Shown: positions 44,589 to 56,130 of the stretch, piece after piece | Position numbering within the stretch: position 1 is the first letter of the stretch | Layout: every line of letters starts with the position of its first letter | Assembly (NCBI GenBank): GCA_963682055.1 | Contig: OY821741.1 | Span: 27,970,711 to 28,034,710, forward strand | Source of the DNA: Primula veris | Lineage: Eukaryota > Streptophyta > Magnoliopsida > Ericales > Primulaceae | Direction: 5' to 3' | DNA length: 64,000 nucleotides | Translations under genes and position numbers: made by a program | The notes under the pieces: generated by a model | What the model was told of the DNA's origin: nothing | The model's database searches: none | Seen by the model: the letters and a program-made list of their open reading frames with translations, nothing else

Positions 44589-45003
44589 CACTACAACAAA
44601 CTTAAGAATTAGGGACAATATATTTAGAGGCAATCAAATTTTGTCTTCAAATGGTAACTTTTCGGGACAAAAATAATCTTTTAGAGACAAAAACAATTTT
44701 TTTTTGTCCTCAAATCTAACTTTTAGGCACATGATTTGAATTTTTTTTGTCTGCAAAGACAATCACATATGACCATAAGAAGAAAATTAAAATTTGTCTC
44801 CAAATACTTTTTGAGATGAAATTAAATTATTTTCTTATGTTTGTATGGGATTGTCTTTGCAGACAATTTTTTTTCAAATTATGTGTCTAAAAGTTAGATT
44901 TGGCTCTAAACAAATTATTTTTGCGTTTAAACTATTATTTTTGTCCCGAAAAGTTACCATTTGGAGACAAATTTTGTTTCTAATTGTTATGTTTGTTGTA
45001 GAG
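44589..45003. mobile_element. 415-bp CACTA-type foldback MITE
   Basis: It starts CACTACAACAAAC and ends GTTTGTTGTAGAG (one base off the expected TAGTG). ATA flanks it on both sides (44586-44588, 45004-45006), a 3-bp duplication. The two arms are complementary over almost their full length of about 190 bp, including a GGGACAAAAATAAT block and a CTTTGCAGACAAT block. The whole element would form one long hairpin. Confidence 0.88.
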
Positions 45004-45550
45004 ATAGTGTTAGATGCAGGTACATGTAACTTTAACACTTTATGTGTATCTGTAAATGTATCGGGTAAATTATTAGCAATGTTTTACAAGTGGATAATTT
45101 TCTGAACTTCTAATTCACTTTGTTTAGTACGAGGGTTGAGATGAGATAATGATGGTACATTCCATTAAATTTTATGTTCTGTTATGTGTTGAGAGTTTAT
45201 GCCCGCTAATGGTGGGAAAAGAGTCTTATCAAACTGACAATCTGCGAAACGACCTTTAAACAAATCACTGGTTAACGGTTCAAGATATCTAATAATGGAC
45301 AGTGAATCAAAACCAACATAGATATCTAGGTGTCGTTGTGGACCCATTTTAGTACGTTGGGGTGGTGATATTGTAACGTACACTGCATACCCAAAAATAC
45401 GTAAATGAGATCAATTTGGTTGGTGACCAGATACTAGTTGTAGTGGGGAATAAATATGATGGGCAGATGGTCGAATACGAATTAAGGATGCAGCATGCAA
45501 AACAACATGCCCACATACTGACTCTGGTAATCGAGAATTCATGAGTAATT
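45004..45550 (-). pseudogene. Minus-strand Copia, region after integrase
   Basis: The frame 45165-45383 reads YVTISPPQRTKMGPQRHLDI and then GFDSLSIIRYLEPLTSDLFK, the conserved post-integrase chromo-like segment of Copia Pol. It continues into LPDTFTDTHKV-like words near the MITE. Confidence 0.7.
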
Positions 45551-45557
45551 GTCTCAA

Positions 45558-46110
45558 TTATATGCCTTTAATGAAAGATTCAGCTAGACCATTTTGTGTA
45601 TGAGTATGTAGAAGAGGATGCTCAACATCTATTCCCACAGACATGCAATAGTCGTCAAATGCTTGAGAAGTAAATTCACCAACATTGTCAAGACATATTG
45701 TCTTAATAGGATAATCGGGAAATTGAGCTCTTAAACGAATGATTTGAGCTAAAAACCTAGTGAATGCAACGTTTCTCATTGATAGTAAGCAAACATGAGA
45801 CCATTTAGATGATGCATCGATTAGGACCATAAAATAACGAAATGGATAATATGATGGAGGGATTGGTCCATAAATATATCCTTCAATGCGTTGCAAAAAA
45901 TTTGGTGATTCAACACCGACTTTTAAAGGAGATGGTTTTGTTATCAATTTACCGTTTGAACAAGAAACACATGTATACTCACTAGGTGATGAAATATTCA
46001 GGTTCTTTAATGAATGATCATTTGTACCTTTTACTAATTGGTTTATCATGGTTGAACTCGGATGACCGAGATGATCATGTCAAATGATAAAAGTTCAAGA
46101 ATCACAATGA
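45558..46110 (-). pseudogene. Minus-strand Copia integrase
   Basis: The 163-residue frame includes the pre-integrase CVSCSNGKLI, LIDASSKWSHVCLLS (first Asp), ICLDNVGEFTSQAFDDYC (second Asp) and HTQNGLAESFIK (Glu). The DDE set is therefore retained although both ends of the frame are broken. Confidence 0.85.
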
Positions 46111-46119
46111 ACATTTTGG

Positions 46120-46265
46120 GCTTTGTCACACTTCTGGTGTTGTTCCCTAACGCAGTTCTGGTGCTGTTCTCTATCGCACTTCATGTGGTGCGTATTAGTG
46201 TACTTCAAGTGCTGTGTTTCATTGCACTTCTGGTGCTTCATTTTGATGCACTTCGGGTGCTCTAT
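46120..46265. repeat. About 30-bp minisatellite, five to six units
   Basis: CACTTCTGGTGCTG-like words recur at about 46128, 46155, 46182, 46208, 46227 and 46248 with variable spacers. The array sits inside the Copia gene between protease and integrase, where related elements have unique coding sequence. Confidence 0.75.
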
Positions 46266-46394
46266 AGAATATGTTTCAATACACCTTATTATTGTTCAAT
46301 ATAATCTTGAAGAATAAGTACTCAATTTTTCAAATAAAAGCTTCTGACTTGCAACTAAGCTTGTTATATAGAGATAATCGTCATCTCCCTTATT

Positions 46395-46709
46395 TCATGT
46401 TTCATTATGATATCCATTACTACGAATATCTTTAAAACTCAACAAATTTTTATTTGACTTGGGAGAGTATAATGCACATTCAATGCGGATCATTATACCC
46501 TTAGGTAGTATTACATATACTATTTCGGAGCCTTCTATTATGTCTTTTGGTCCGCTAATCGTATTAACATTGGCAATAAGAGGTTTTATGAACTCAAAAA
46601 ACTTTTTAAGTCGGAATATGCTATGGGTTGTCGCACTGTTCACTAAACATAAGTCATGATCATGCGTACTGCTAGAATGGAAATTCATGTTTTCTACAAA
46701 AAAAGACAT
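46395..46709 (-). pseudogene. Minus-strand Copia protease
   Basis: The frame starts MSFFVENMNFHSSST and contains CLVNSATTHSI. Active Copia proteases have Asp in this motif (LVDSATTHT-type), so the catalytic Asp is replaced by Asn. It is followed by SGPKDIIEGSEI and ALYSPKSNKNLLSFKDIRSN, typical of this protease family. Confidence 0.8.
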
Positions 46710-46975
46710 ATATTATTATTTTTTTTATATTACATTCAATCTAACACGCGACTAGCTGAAAACACACGACCAACTAAAAACACATGACTAGCCGAGACAA
46801 CTAGCTAGCTTATTTTTGAAAACAACATCAACACAAAAACACTTTTTAGAGAAACACACTGGTTTAGTCTTCTACGGGCCATGAAAGAAATCGTCGATAT
46901 CTAGGTGAGTATTAGTGAGGAATTCTTCTTTTATACCCATGTTTTCGAAAGTAGAAAAATTTGTATCTTTGTCAT

Positions 46976-47863
46976 TCATTTTTTCTTTAAGAGATTTTTA
47001 ATATAAATCAACCAAATACTTGGAGTAAGACATGCACGAGACCAATGTTCATCCTTTTCGCATCTGTAGCAATTACTAGGATCATCTCGTTTTGGTGCAA
47101 CATAAAACTTCTCATCAGCCTTCATTTTCTTAGCCTGGCATTTGGTCCATTTCCGGTGGTTGCCAACATGAAACTTTCCAGCATATTTGTTATGATTAAA
47201 ACGCTTATTTTTGCAAGCTCGACAATGATTATTTCTTTGTTGAAAACCCTTCACATCGACAACAATTACTTCAGGAAATGATGTGGAACCAGTGGGTCGA
47301 GATTGGTAGTTTTTCAACAAGAGTTCATTGTTTTCTTCTGCAAGAAGAAGAAAAGCAATCAACTCAGAGTAGTTCTTAAACCCCCGCTCTTGATATTACT
47401 GTTGCAAGAGCATATTCGAGGCGTGAAATGTGGAGAAAGTTTTCTTAAGCATATCAGACTCAGTGATAATTTCTCAACAAAGTTTCAGTTTAGAGTTAAT
47501 TTTAAACATAGGCGAGTTGAATTCATTGACTATTTTAGAATCTTGTAACCTCAGATGCATCCAGTCATATCGAGTTTTTGGAAGCAACATGAGCATGTGA
47601 TGGTCGTAGTGGTCTTTCAAATTATTCAACAACTCGAGAGAGTTATTTATCGTGAGATATTTAGCTTTTAAACCCTCATCGAGCCGGTGACGGAGAAATA
47701 TCATGGCCCTTGCCTTGTCCTGCGGGGACGGGTCCTGTCCTTCTATTGTGGTGTTCCCAATATCCATATAAGTCAAATGAATTTCGGCATCCAGAACCCA
47801 GGATAATTAATTAGTGTCAGATACGTTCAGGATGGCGAATTGGAACCTTTGAATATTTGCCAT
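46976..47863 (-). pseudogene. Minus-strand Copia gag
   Basis: Starting at the ATG at 47863 (MANIQRFQFAILNVSDTN), the sequence reads through a stop and frameshifts into HLTYMDIGNTT, HRLDEGLKAKYLTI and a block with DHYDHHMLMLLP (47474-47776). The nucleocapsid CYRCEKDEHWSRAC knuckle follows (47040-47080). The order and words fit Copia Gag of the same lineage as the element at 8629. Confidence 0.8.
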
Positions 47864-48888
47864 ATCTAAACAATGAGATGTAAAACATAATTAATATATA
47901 AATAAATTAACTAACAAAATTTATTCCGTTTTAGAAATTAAAAATGCTACTCAAGGTTTGACTACTTCAGGTAGTCTTATAAATTATTCACAAATAAAAT
48001 CTCAGGGAGACTACTTCTGCTAGTTGGAATTCTTCAGGAATTGCCAGTATTATTTATTGTTCAGTACTTCATGTAGGCATAATCTTTATGGATTACTAAA
48101 CGTTAACTAGTTCTCTTAGTTATAATTTTTCAAGAATTTCCAATACTCAATAATCGTTAACTATTTCAGATAGTTGTAATTGTTCTGGAATTATCTTACA
48201 AGTTCTTCGGAAACTATAAATTTCATAACTCTTCAGAGTAATTTTGATACTAATTCTTCGAGAATTAATTAAGCATCATTTAGCAGGATTGATCAATATT
48301 TATAATTCAGGATAAATTTATCAATTTTTAGGATTGTTTACATTAATTCTCCAAGATTAATTTATTGAAAATAATAAAATTTTCAAGAATTAAATAAAGA
48401 AGTTTAGTATTAATTCTTTAGCAATTAACCAAATATATTCAGGAATGATTAGTATTAATTCTTCAGGAATCAACCAAATATCATTTTTCAGAATTGATTA
48501 GTATTAATTCTTCAGAAATTAGCCAAATATTATTCTTTGGGAATGATTAGTAGCTACTAAATAAAATTAATTCACATTTATATTTCGGGATAAATTTTTT
48601 AATCTTCTAGATTGATATTCCGGATTTATGTATTTAGAAATAAAAATAACAATCATACCATGCATAATCTCGATAAGTAAATACAAGAAGCCAAAGTTTA
48701 TAATGAATCATAAAATTCAAAACATTGCCCTTTAAACTCGGTGTATCTAAATTCGAGTATGTATAAATATATACAAACAAAAAATCGTAGAGTTGGTCAT
48801 ATACACTTTTACAAAACATTAGTGTAAAAGTATATACCGATCCAACATAAAAAGATTAATAATTAAATAGAGACTCATATTGATAAAG
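47864..48888 (-). other. Leader of the minus-strand Copia, rich in short inverted repeats
   Basis: About 1 kb without coding. AATTCTTCAGGAATT-like words recur every 40-70 bp between 47930 and 48560, many of them short self-complementary stems around a TTC(A/G)G core (for example 48029-48041, 48255-48270, 48440-48475). The remainder near 48600-48880 is plain AT-rich sequence. Confidence 0.6.
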
Positions 48889-49158
48889 TGTTATAAAAAC
48901 GATACCAATAGCTCAATAATATAAGTAATCAAGAAAAAAAATATAAAAATAAAATATGAAGTATAACGTGGTTCGACGTTTCAAAAGTTCGGGATTAAAT
49001 CCTGTTCCACGAGAAATATCATTATCTATTATATATGAAAATGGGAAATTAGAGAGTAAAAATTTCACTCACTATTTTCTTACTACTTCAATTTATAAGT
49101 CTATGATTTTATGGATTTGATGACATGTGGTATGAACTTGGTGTCATGACTCGTAACA
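48889..49158 (-). repeat. 5' LTR of the minus-strand Copia (approximate)
   Basis: On the plus strand it starts TGTTATAAAAACG and ends ACTCGTAACA, so both strands read TG...CA. It is collinear with 41744-42040 but about 80 percent identical at best, which indicates an old insertion. Confidence 0.65.
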
Positions 49159-49339
49159 CTATAAACTCTTGAATGTTATAACTGAGAAATGCACAAAAAC
49201 ATTCACCTCACTACTTTCGGATGTCTTATCTCCAATTTATTATTTTATTTTAAATTGGATCTACATGCAAATCGTTATGGAAAAGTAAGGACAAACTTTC
49301 TTCTAACATGTCATCTATGGACTTTAAATTTCTCAAATA

Positions 49340-49800
49340 GTATACAATAAATGAGAGAATATTTGATCATATTTATAAGGTTATGTTATCGCTTTTTTCA
49401 TATGCATTCGTAAATTGTTGACATACATGTATCTAATATATCAATAATACTCTAACTAATCCGGGATACATGTATCTCAACATTTTTTTTCCTCAAATCA
49501 ACATTTATTTTATTTCGTTTTTAAATTAAGTGTTTGTTCAAAAACAATTGTAAAATTTCACTTTTATATTTGTTTTGGTATTTATTGTTTTTCTAACAAT
49601 TTATAAGGTATTAATATTAATAAATATCCAAAAAATATATATAAAGTTAAATTTTACATATTTTTTTGAACAAACACTTTGGAAATAAAATAAAACGTTG
49701 ATTTAAGAAAAAAAATCAATTTTTTTTTACGAATACATATGAAAAAAGCGATAAAATGACCTTATAAATATGACCAAATGTTCACAAAAAATGCTTCAAA
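49340..49800. mobile_element. Foldback element
   Basis: Left arm AATATTTGATCATATTTATAAGG with CGCTTTTTTCATATGCATTCGT is mirrored by right arm ACGAATACATATGAAAAAAGCG with CCTTATAAATATGACCAAATG. A second inner pair (AATTAAGTGTTTGTTCAAA and TTTTTTTGAACAAACACTT) is also inverted. There is no coding and no clear target duplication. Confidence 0.7.
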
Positions 49801-49989
49801 AAAGATAATGAACTTGATTCAGTTTCTTAATATCTTTTAAATATTTACATTTCTTTTAAAATGTTATAATTCTTGAACGTTAGAGCTGAAATTATGCACA
49901 CAAACATTTACCTCAAAACTATTGCTGAATGTCTCTATCTCCAATTAAGAAAGATTTTAATTTGTAACCGTTGAGGAATAGTAAGCACA

Positions 49990-50765
49990 AACTTGGGACA
50001 ATGGTTAAACCATACAATTTATCAAACCTAATTATCAAAATATACAAACTTAAACATTTATTCGCAAAATGTACAATTAACTAACTAACAGATTAAAAAA
50101 ATATTAATATTTTATTTTTAAAAAAAATAAAAAATAAAAATAAAAATTTAATTTTCAAAAAACTAATTTTTGAAAAAAAGGTAAAAAGTAATTTTAAAAT
50201 ATTTCTTTTAGAAAAATACCAAAATATGTATAGGTAAAGGTATGCGCACTTTTTGAATTGTTTATAAAAAAAATATAAAAAATATATATTTTGAAGTATG
50301 CATAACTACAAGTATTAACACTTTTTGAAGTGTGCATAACTACGGGTATGTATGTACTTTTTGATTTTTTTATAAAAAAAAATATTTAAAAAAAAACAAA
50401 AATTTTTGAAGTGTGCATACCTAGATGTTTGCCCATTTTTAAAGTGCGCATACCTACAAGTATGCATAACTACATGTTTGCGCACTTTTGAAGTGCGCAT
50501 ACCTACAAGTATGCACACACTTTTTGAGGTTTTAAGAAAAAAAAAAATTAAAAATTATTTATAAAAATAATAATTTTTAATGTGAATTTTTTTAAAAAAC
50601 GTAATTGTTTTTAAAAATAAATTTTCTTTTTAATTTGTTATTAATATTTTTGAAAATAGAAAATTTCTCTCTTATTAGTTAGTTAGTTAGTTGTATATTT
50701 TGAGAAGAAATGTTTTGTTAATTAGGTTTAAAAAATTATATGTATTGGTAATTTCTGCTAATTTA
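49990..50765. mobile_element. Second foldback element with internal CGCATACCTA repeats
   Basis: The outer arms match as complements: AAACCTAATTATCAAAATATAC and TACAATTAACTAACTAAC on the left, TTAGTTAGTTAGTTGTATATTT and TTAATTAGGTTTAAAAAATT on the right. The centre (50235-50525) has about six copies of CACTTTTTGAAGTGTGCATA or its relative CGCACTTTTGAAGTGCGCATACC, each itself partly palindromic, linked by poly-A/T. No open frame makes sense. Confidence 0.7.
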
Positions 50766-50857
50766 TTTCTATTGTTCCATTTCACCACAACTATCAAAGC
50801 ATCCATATACAGTATAATATGCTTAAATTCGCCATATATATTTTCCTTACTTTAAAG

Positions 50858-51000
50858 TAGGGATGGGAGAAATCCCGATCCGATCTGTGTCTCGATCCGC
50901 ACCTAACCTGAGAAGAATCCTGACCCGGCAAACTTCGGGATCGAGTGGCAATTTTGATTTCATCGGGTGTCCCGACCCGACCCGAATTTCTAATTAATTT
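50858..51000. repeat. Possible hAT-type terminal fragment
   Basis: TAGGGATGGGAGAAATCCCGATCC followed by several CCGACCCGACCCGA words resembles ends of plant hAT-like elements that start TAGGGATGG. Only one end is seen, so this is tentative. Confidence 0.35.
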
Positions 51001-51033
51001 TTTATTTTATATTATATAACATAATCTTTTTTG

Positions 51034-51850
51034 TTAGGTCCTAGTTTCTAGCTCATAAGGACCTCACCTTATTGTCGTTGTATTGGCAAAATAAACCTTG
51101 ACATTTTTTATACTCAAAGTGTTTATTGAGCTAATGAGAGTTTGTTATTGAGTTGTTGGATAATGTAGGTTGCTGGGAGTTTCAGTAACAACTGAGAATT
51201 GCGACTGAAACGAATCAGATTTTGTTGGAGCTGATTTTGCTAATATATATTTCGTATCTTTAGATATTATTTGTTCAGACTTGATAGGCATGGATTAAGG
51301 ATGTGCTATAAGGAGAAAAATACTGAAAAAAATATGTACAAAGGTCAAAGAAAGACAAAGAAGAGTAAATAAAGAAAAGCAATCTAGTTAAAGAAGAGAA
51401 AGGAAACAAGTATAATGCTGATGTTGCAAAGATATTGCAAGATATTACTTGATTGAAAAGGAATGAAATTTACTAAAAATAAGATATTATTCAGTTATAT
51501 CTTTATTATATGGTTCGAGATAATCTGTTATGAGAATACAGATATTATGAACATGTATATATGTTGGTACATGTTCATTGTAATTGGTGTGTCAAATATA
51601 ATTCATAGAATATATAGAGAGACACACATGTTCTAAAAAGTAATATACTTGGTGAGAGAATATCAATGGTCGGATGTCATTAGGTTTATCATTTGTAGTT
51701 GAGAGATATGAGCAGTGAGAGATATGACTATACGCTTAAGTATTGTAAGTCTTGAGAAGACAAAAATAACCGATAACATTCATATCCTTAATTTATACAT
51801 TATTTGTATTTAAAGTGGATTATTCATAGGGCTAGATCGCGAAAGACTAA
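51034..51850 (+). repeat. Diverged Sirevirus-like LTR remnant
   Basis: It starts TGTTAGGTCCTAGTTTCTAG, like the TGTTAGGAC.AGATTTCTGG start of the Sirevirus LTR. It also shares in order a GTTCTAAA..GTAATA part, a GAGAGAATA part, an AATGGTCGGATGTCATT part (compare AATGGTGGGATGCCATTG) and a TAAGTATTGTAAG part. No primer site or interior follows, so it is a probable solo LTR or fragment. The right boundary is uncertain. Confidence 0.5.
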
Positions 51851-52174
51851 AAAATCATGACATACTGTGTAATGGCTACTCCTAAGTTCCTCATTTGGTC
51901 ATTGCAAAGGTGAAGAACTCCAAAATATATTATGTTCAAAAAGAGGTAAAACAATCAAAAGGAAACCAGAAGTGAAAAAGATGTCTAAATATTAACGACA
52001 ACATTGATGTCTATTTTTGCAATAACCTATTTAGCGGATGCTTTTGTGACGGTTTTGTAACTTCTAAGCCGACCTGTGACAGATTTTTGATATGTTTTGA
52101 CCAACACTAATTCAACTTTGTTTGGTAGCCTCGGGTCCGTAAGACTTTTTAAGTGCTTATATCCTTCTTGGTCC

Positions 52175-52736
52175 TTAAAATGCTTCAAAAGCTTCAACTG
52201 ACGCAAACATATCACAACTCCCACAACTATTGCACCTATACTTGCCACACACTCCGCCACTCTCCTCCTTTTCTCTTGTGCTGTCTCTTACACCGCCGGA
52301 ACTCTCAATAACTTTATTGCTATTTGAACTGCATGAGGTTTCACATCCCCACTCACCCACCTCTTTTTCATACTAATGAATACCCATTTGTCTATTTCCA
52401 TTCCCTTAAAACGGTAATACTTTTTCATGGAACCTCAGCCCTCCCCAACAAAACCAATTTACTAATTTTCCCTAGTATCGGGACAGCTACTCTCCTCCGG
52501 AATTCAAAAACGACAGAGCTTTGGGACAAAGTGTTATAAGTGTTTCTGTTTCCAGAACAGTTTAGCGAGAATATTTGGTTCCAAAATAACGGAGAGTTAG
52601 ATGATATTTCATCGGTGTCGAGTGTAGTCTTAGTGTTGTTACCTACAGAGAGATAACATCTTACAAACAAGAACTCATTGGATTTGATCTCAATGTTTTT
52701 TTCTCTTATAATTATGAGATCAAAGCTAAAAGCCAT
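52175..52736 (-). pseudogene. C2-domain-like plant protein, broken
   Basis: From the ATG at 52736 the minus strand encodes MAFSFDLIIIREKNIEIKSN, FLFVRCYLSVGNN and LFWNQIFSLNC, then VAVPILGKISKLVLLGRAEVP. This resembles the beta-strand pattern of plant C2-domain proteins. After AEVP the frame shifts to one reading MEIDKWVFISMKKRW and PHAVQIAIK. A TAA follows at VPAV, and the expected C terminus (CNSCGSCDMFASVEAFEAF) lies in yet another frame. Two frameshifts and a stop in about 187 codons make it a pseudogene. The family call is from memory and moderate. Confidence 0.6.
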
Positions 52737-52849
52737 GTTTAAGATACAGGAGCGTTTATGTTTTGAATAATAAATTTCTTGGTGAAGACAAGTATGAGAC
52801 AGTAGTTGGTGAAGACAGAGGTGCATAGACATGGCAACATTATAATGGT

Positions 52850-54630
52850 CCTCACAATATATAGCGAGTTCTATTTAAATTTCCATAGTTCTGCGATATA
52901 TAAAGACATAATTTTAAGTAAATGATCTAATAAGATTAACCGACCATTTCAAAATGGAAAGTAATCAGAGACTATTTTGGTATTTTTCCTTTTTGATAGC
53001 TAGGTACAGTTCAGAAATGCTTAACCCTCTGAGTTTTACTATTCTATATCCTCAATTATTTGGAAGATTCACTTTGACTTCTAATATACGTAGACAAACA
53101 GTAATTCGAAGAAGTTGGTCTATTTTTACCAGAGTATAAAATAAGGAAACAGAATCTTACCAGTAGTATGTGATGCGATTTCAGAAAGAACATCTAGTAA
53201 AGGGAAAGCTGAAAAAAACAAACGCGAAAAAGAAATCAATGAACAAATCTACAGGTGCAAGTAGATCGCAAGAATGAAGAAAAAAAATCAAAAGATCGAT
53301 AAATCAGATCCACAATTACATACTGGGTAAGTAACAAAAAATTTCAAATTATTAATCTATATGTGCAAACGCTATATATAATCCAATAGGAAGAATGTCA
53401 TCAATTAGGGAAATCCACTGGAAATCATTAGAAAAGGCGATATGTGATATACCTAAGATTTTGAGGATGAACTTAGAAGGAGTCTATAATTGGGGCTTCG
53501 TCTGGGATCGCTTGCTGGGCTTTAAATAGATGTGACCATGCTTGCTGACATGACACACTGTGGCTGTACGCCATTTCTCAGGGCTGATTTTTACCTGAAT
53601 AACATTTACATCTGGAATTAGATTTTGCAATGACACGTGCCTCCTTGGGAATGGTGAGAGGATGAGATAAAAGACTTCGATAGCCTCGATGAACAATATT
53701 CAAAAAATTGACATGCTTGTAAAACAGCATTTTCTTTTCATGCTGGAGAAAAAATTATGGAGATCACATCGAATTTGGCTAAATTACCCAAATCAATCAG
53801 TTCATATCAGGAAATAATTTGTCAGAATAAAGATAAGGAAATACATGTGAAACAGAAATTCATATATGCGAAACGAAACAACTGTTATAAATCAGTATCA
53901 ACCTTTGATTGTTGCTTATGGAAAGAACATGGTTATCTCATCATTCTAAATTGTGTAAATATGTCATTTTTTCAAGGTTGTCAATTTTAAAGTCATTGTT
54001 ATAACATTATTCTAAAATAAATCATTACATGTAAAATAATTTTTTTGGGTTTCTATACTAATGCGACACCTAAGGGATCCACCCAGTGACCCAATGTTTA
54101 ATTAACTCAGCAGATTTTCATCTGAGACTTTTTAATGACTGATAAATATGCTTCAAAGCAGTTCCTATCAATCCGAATTAAAATCAGAGTTCATAACCAG
54201 ACAGAGCACATGCCATGTTGGCCATATATATATAGAGTGCATTTTCCTATTAGGTATGTCTCATGGTCTATGTGGTCAATCTGTATTCCAATATTGATCT
54301 CGATCTCTATCACGATATTTGATATCTTATGTACAAAACTCTAAATTAACCGAGATTAAAATAGCTGGTTACATTAATAAATAAAAAACTAAAAGATGCC
54401 AAAATTCAAGTCTTTTTAAACACAGAAGGATAATTATAATTTATCAACTAACTCAAGCAATGTGAAAGGCCACTAGATAAAGTTTCTCTCAGTGTGGGAA
54501 CATATAGAAATAGTTGGTCTGCATACCGGAAAACAGATGGAAACACAGCGATATGCGTGAAAATTAAGAGATTTGAAGTTTAAAACTTAGTTTCAACACA
54601 GAAGAAGTTTCAATCTAGTTTGATTTGCTC
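52850..54630. other. Intergenic region with no confident gene
   Basis: 1.8 kb between two gene relics. Short frames exist but none shows conserved-looking sequence. On the minus strand CACGTG (53635) and a TTTAAA box (53524) with a possible donor at 53455 could be the promoter and leader of the C2 pseudogene; this is a guess. Nothing else is recognised. Confidence 0.4.
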
Positions 54631-54639
54631 AACAACAGT

Positions 54640-55338
54640 TCTCAAAATCCCAATGCCTCCCTTGGCAAGGGGAAGGTAGTGGATGTAAACAGTTCCGATA
54701 AACTTATTATTTTTAACCCAAGTAAAAGCAAAAAACAAGAGAGCAGTACCTCAAAATCCAGGTCTTCAAAACTAGAACAAGAGAGCAGTACCTCAAAATC
54801 CTGAGAAAACAGAACGTATTAAAAAAATGAGGAAAGATGATGATTCGGGATCCAACAGTTTCGTAGCTTGGTCTCCTGGTTCTCAGGAATCCGAGGTAGC
54901 AAAAAAGGCATGTCTAACAAGAGGAAACAAGTATTCTACCACAAACGAAAAGTCTCCTACAACTCCCAACATAAATGGTTTTTTGAGACAAAATGACTCG
55001 GGGAGTGCAAATGGCAAGAATATTGTCGACCAATCTCTTGTTGGGGGAACCTTGACCATTCCTTGCAGATAGTCAAATTTGAGACCGTGAAATCAACTGG
55101 GAGTGCAAATTTGATACTCGGGTAGTCCTGATTATCATCTAGTGTGGAATACTTTTCCTCTGCATTCTCACATGATTTCATCGCCTCAAATTTGAGTATC
55201 TGCAAGGAACGATCAAGGTTCCCCTCAACAAGAGATTGGTCGACAATGTTCTTGCTATTTGCACTCCCCGAGTCATTTTATCTCGAGAAACCATTCATGT
55301 TGGGAGTTGTAGGAGACTTGTCATTTGTTGGAGAAAAC
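54640..55338 (+). pseudogene. Inverted-duplicated fragment of an unrecognised gene
   Basis: 54657-54800 encodes LGKGKVVDVNSSDKL and a Lys/Ser-rich stretch in which a unit coding for EQESSTSKS is duplicated. 54827-55072 encodes NSFVAWSPGSQESEVAKK and KSPTTPNINGFLRQNDSGSA. The part 54945-55085 recurs in inverted orientation at 55185-55335 with about 10 percent divergence, and between the arms the minus strand reads FEAMKSCENAEEKYSTLDDN. A transcript would form a 140-bp hairpin. I do not recognise the parent gene; the composition is that of a nuclear, Ser-rich protein. Confidence 0.6.
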
Positions 55339-56100
55339 TTTTTTTTTTAAAAGTAAAAGCTCATTATTATTGCAAATAACGGGCCAGAATACATATTACA
55401 TATGCCCCAGGAACAGACTTCAAGGGGCTGGGTAAAAATACATAATACAAATCATTCAGAGTGTCTAGGAGCCTGCTACTCAAATGTTACCCCCAAATCC
55501 ACTATGGCTAAAACAAAATTCACCAAAAGATAGAAAAATATACACTAATATTATCTTAAATATCAAACTAAAAAGTTCCGTCAATTGCTTCTGTTGAAGC
55601 AGAGGATGATCAAATGAACTAAACATAACGTGCAGACTATAATAGGTGTAGGGAGGCCAACAGGCAGCCAACCGACAGCCAACACAATACAAATAGCCAC
55701 TCCTACTTTAAAAATAGCCTCAAAGCTCCAATTGTCGCCAAACGAATAGCAATAGTCGGGACGAAATTAAAACATACATAACAATCAAAATGGGTATGTA
55801 AAATAATAATATAATACCCAAATCCGATATACAAGTTAAAATGCCCTACTCGGTTCTAGCAAAATTTACAATATTTCGTCCAACAAAAGAGAACACATGA
55901 CATAACAGACCATGGGTAGAGAAAAGGCGCATTTACTTCAAGAGATTCAGCTTAATCTGGTGCCGTAATTACGACCGGGGTGCCAGCACACTAAACAAAC
56001 CCTACTAAGTTATCTGAGCCCCAAGAACACCCCGACCGAACCTATTTCCTAAAGTAAAGTTATCCGCGTCTAACCAAACCTGCAGTGGTAAAAACCCAAC
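55339..56100 (-). mobile_element. Probable LINE 3' end
   Basis: On the minus strand the segment ends with AATAATGAGCTTTTACTTTT followed by a run of ten A, and just upstream frames read PLEVCS-like and FAIIMS-like words. This ending is common at the 3' end of plant L1-type LINEs. No reverse transcriptase remains, so it is 5'-truncated. It abuts the right arm of the inverted duplication. The left limit is not defined. Confidence 0.45.
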
Positions 56101-56130
56101 AAAACCCATAAACCTGTATTGGCAGAAAGT

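Larger units (their letters stand above)
41744..49158 (-). mobile_element. Decayed Copia retrotransposon, minus strand
   Basis: LTR-like flanks at about 41744-42098 and 48889-49158 share TATAACGTGGTTCG.CGTTTCAA, an AATTTCACTCACTATTTTC block and GGATTT.GTGACATGTGGTA. Between them gag, protease, integrase, reverse transcriptase and RNase H fragments lie in correct order on the minus strand. They are the same kind of Copia Pol as in 8629-15374, but better preserved. Stops and frameshifts are frequent. A foldback MITE (44589-45003) is inserted between integrase and RT. Confidence 0.8.

Noticed and set aside
41744..49158. Possibility that the minus-strand Copia is an endogenous pararetrovirus
   Set aside because: Domain order is protease-integrase-RT-RNase H with LTR-like flanks, which is Copia. 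No movement protein or coat motif was seen.
53484..53696. Minus-strand 70-codon frame
   Set aside because: Short, no recognisable motif, no supporting splice sites on both sides. It may be promoter or leader sequence.
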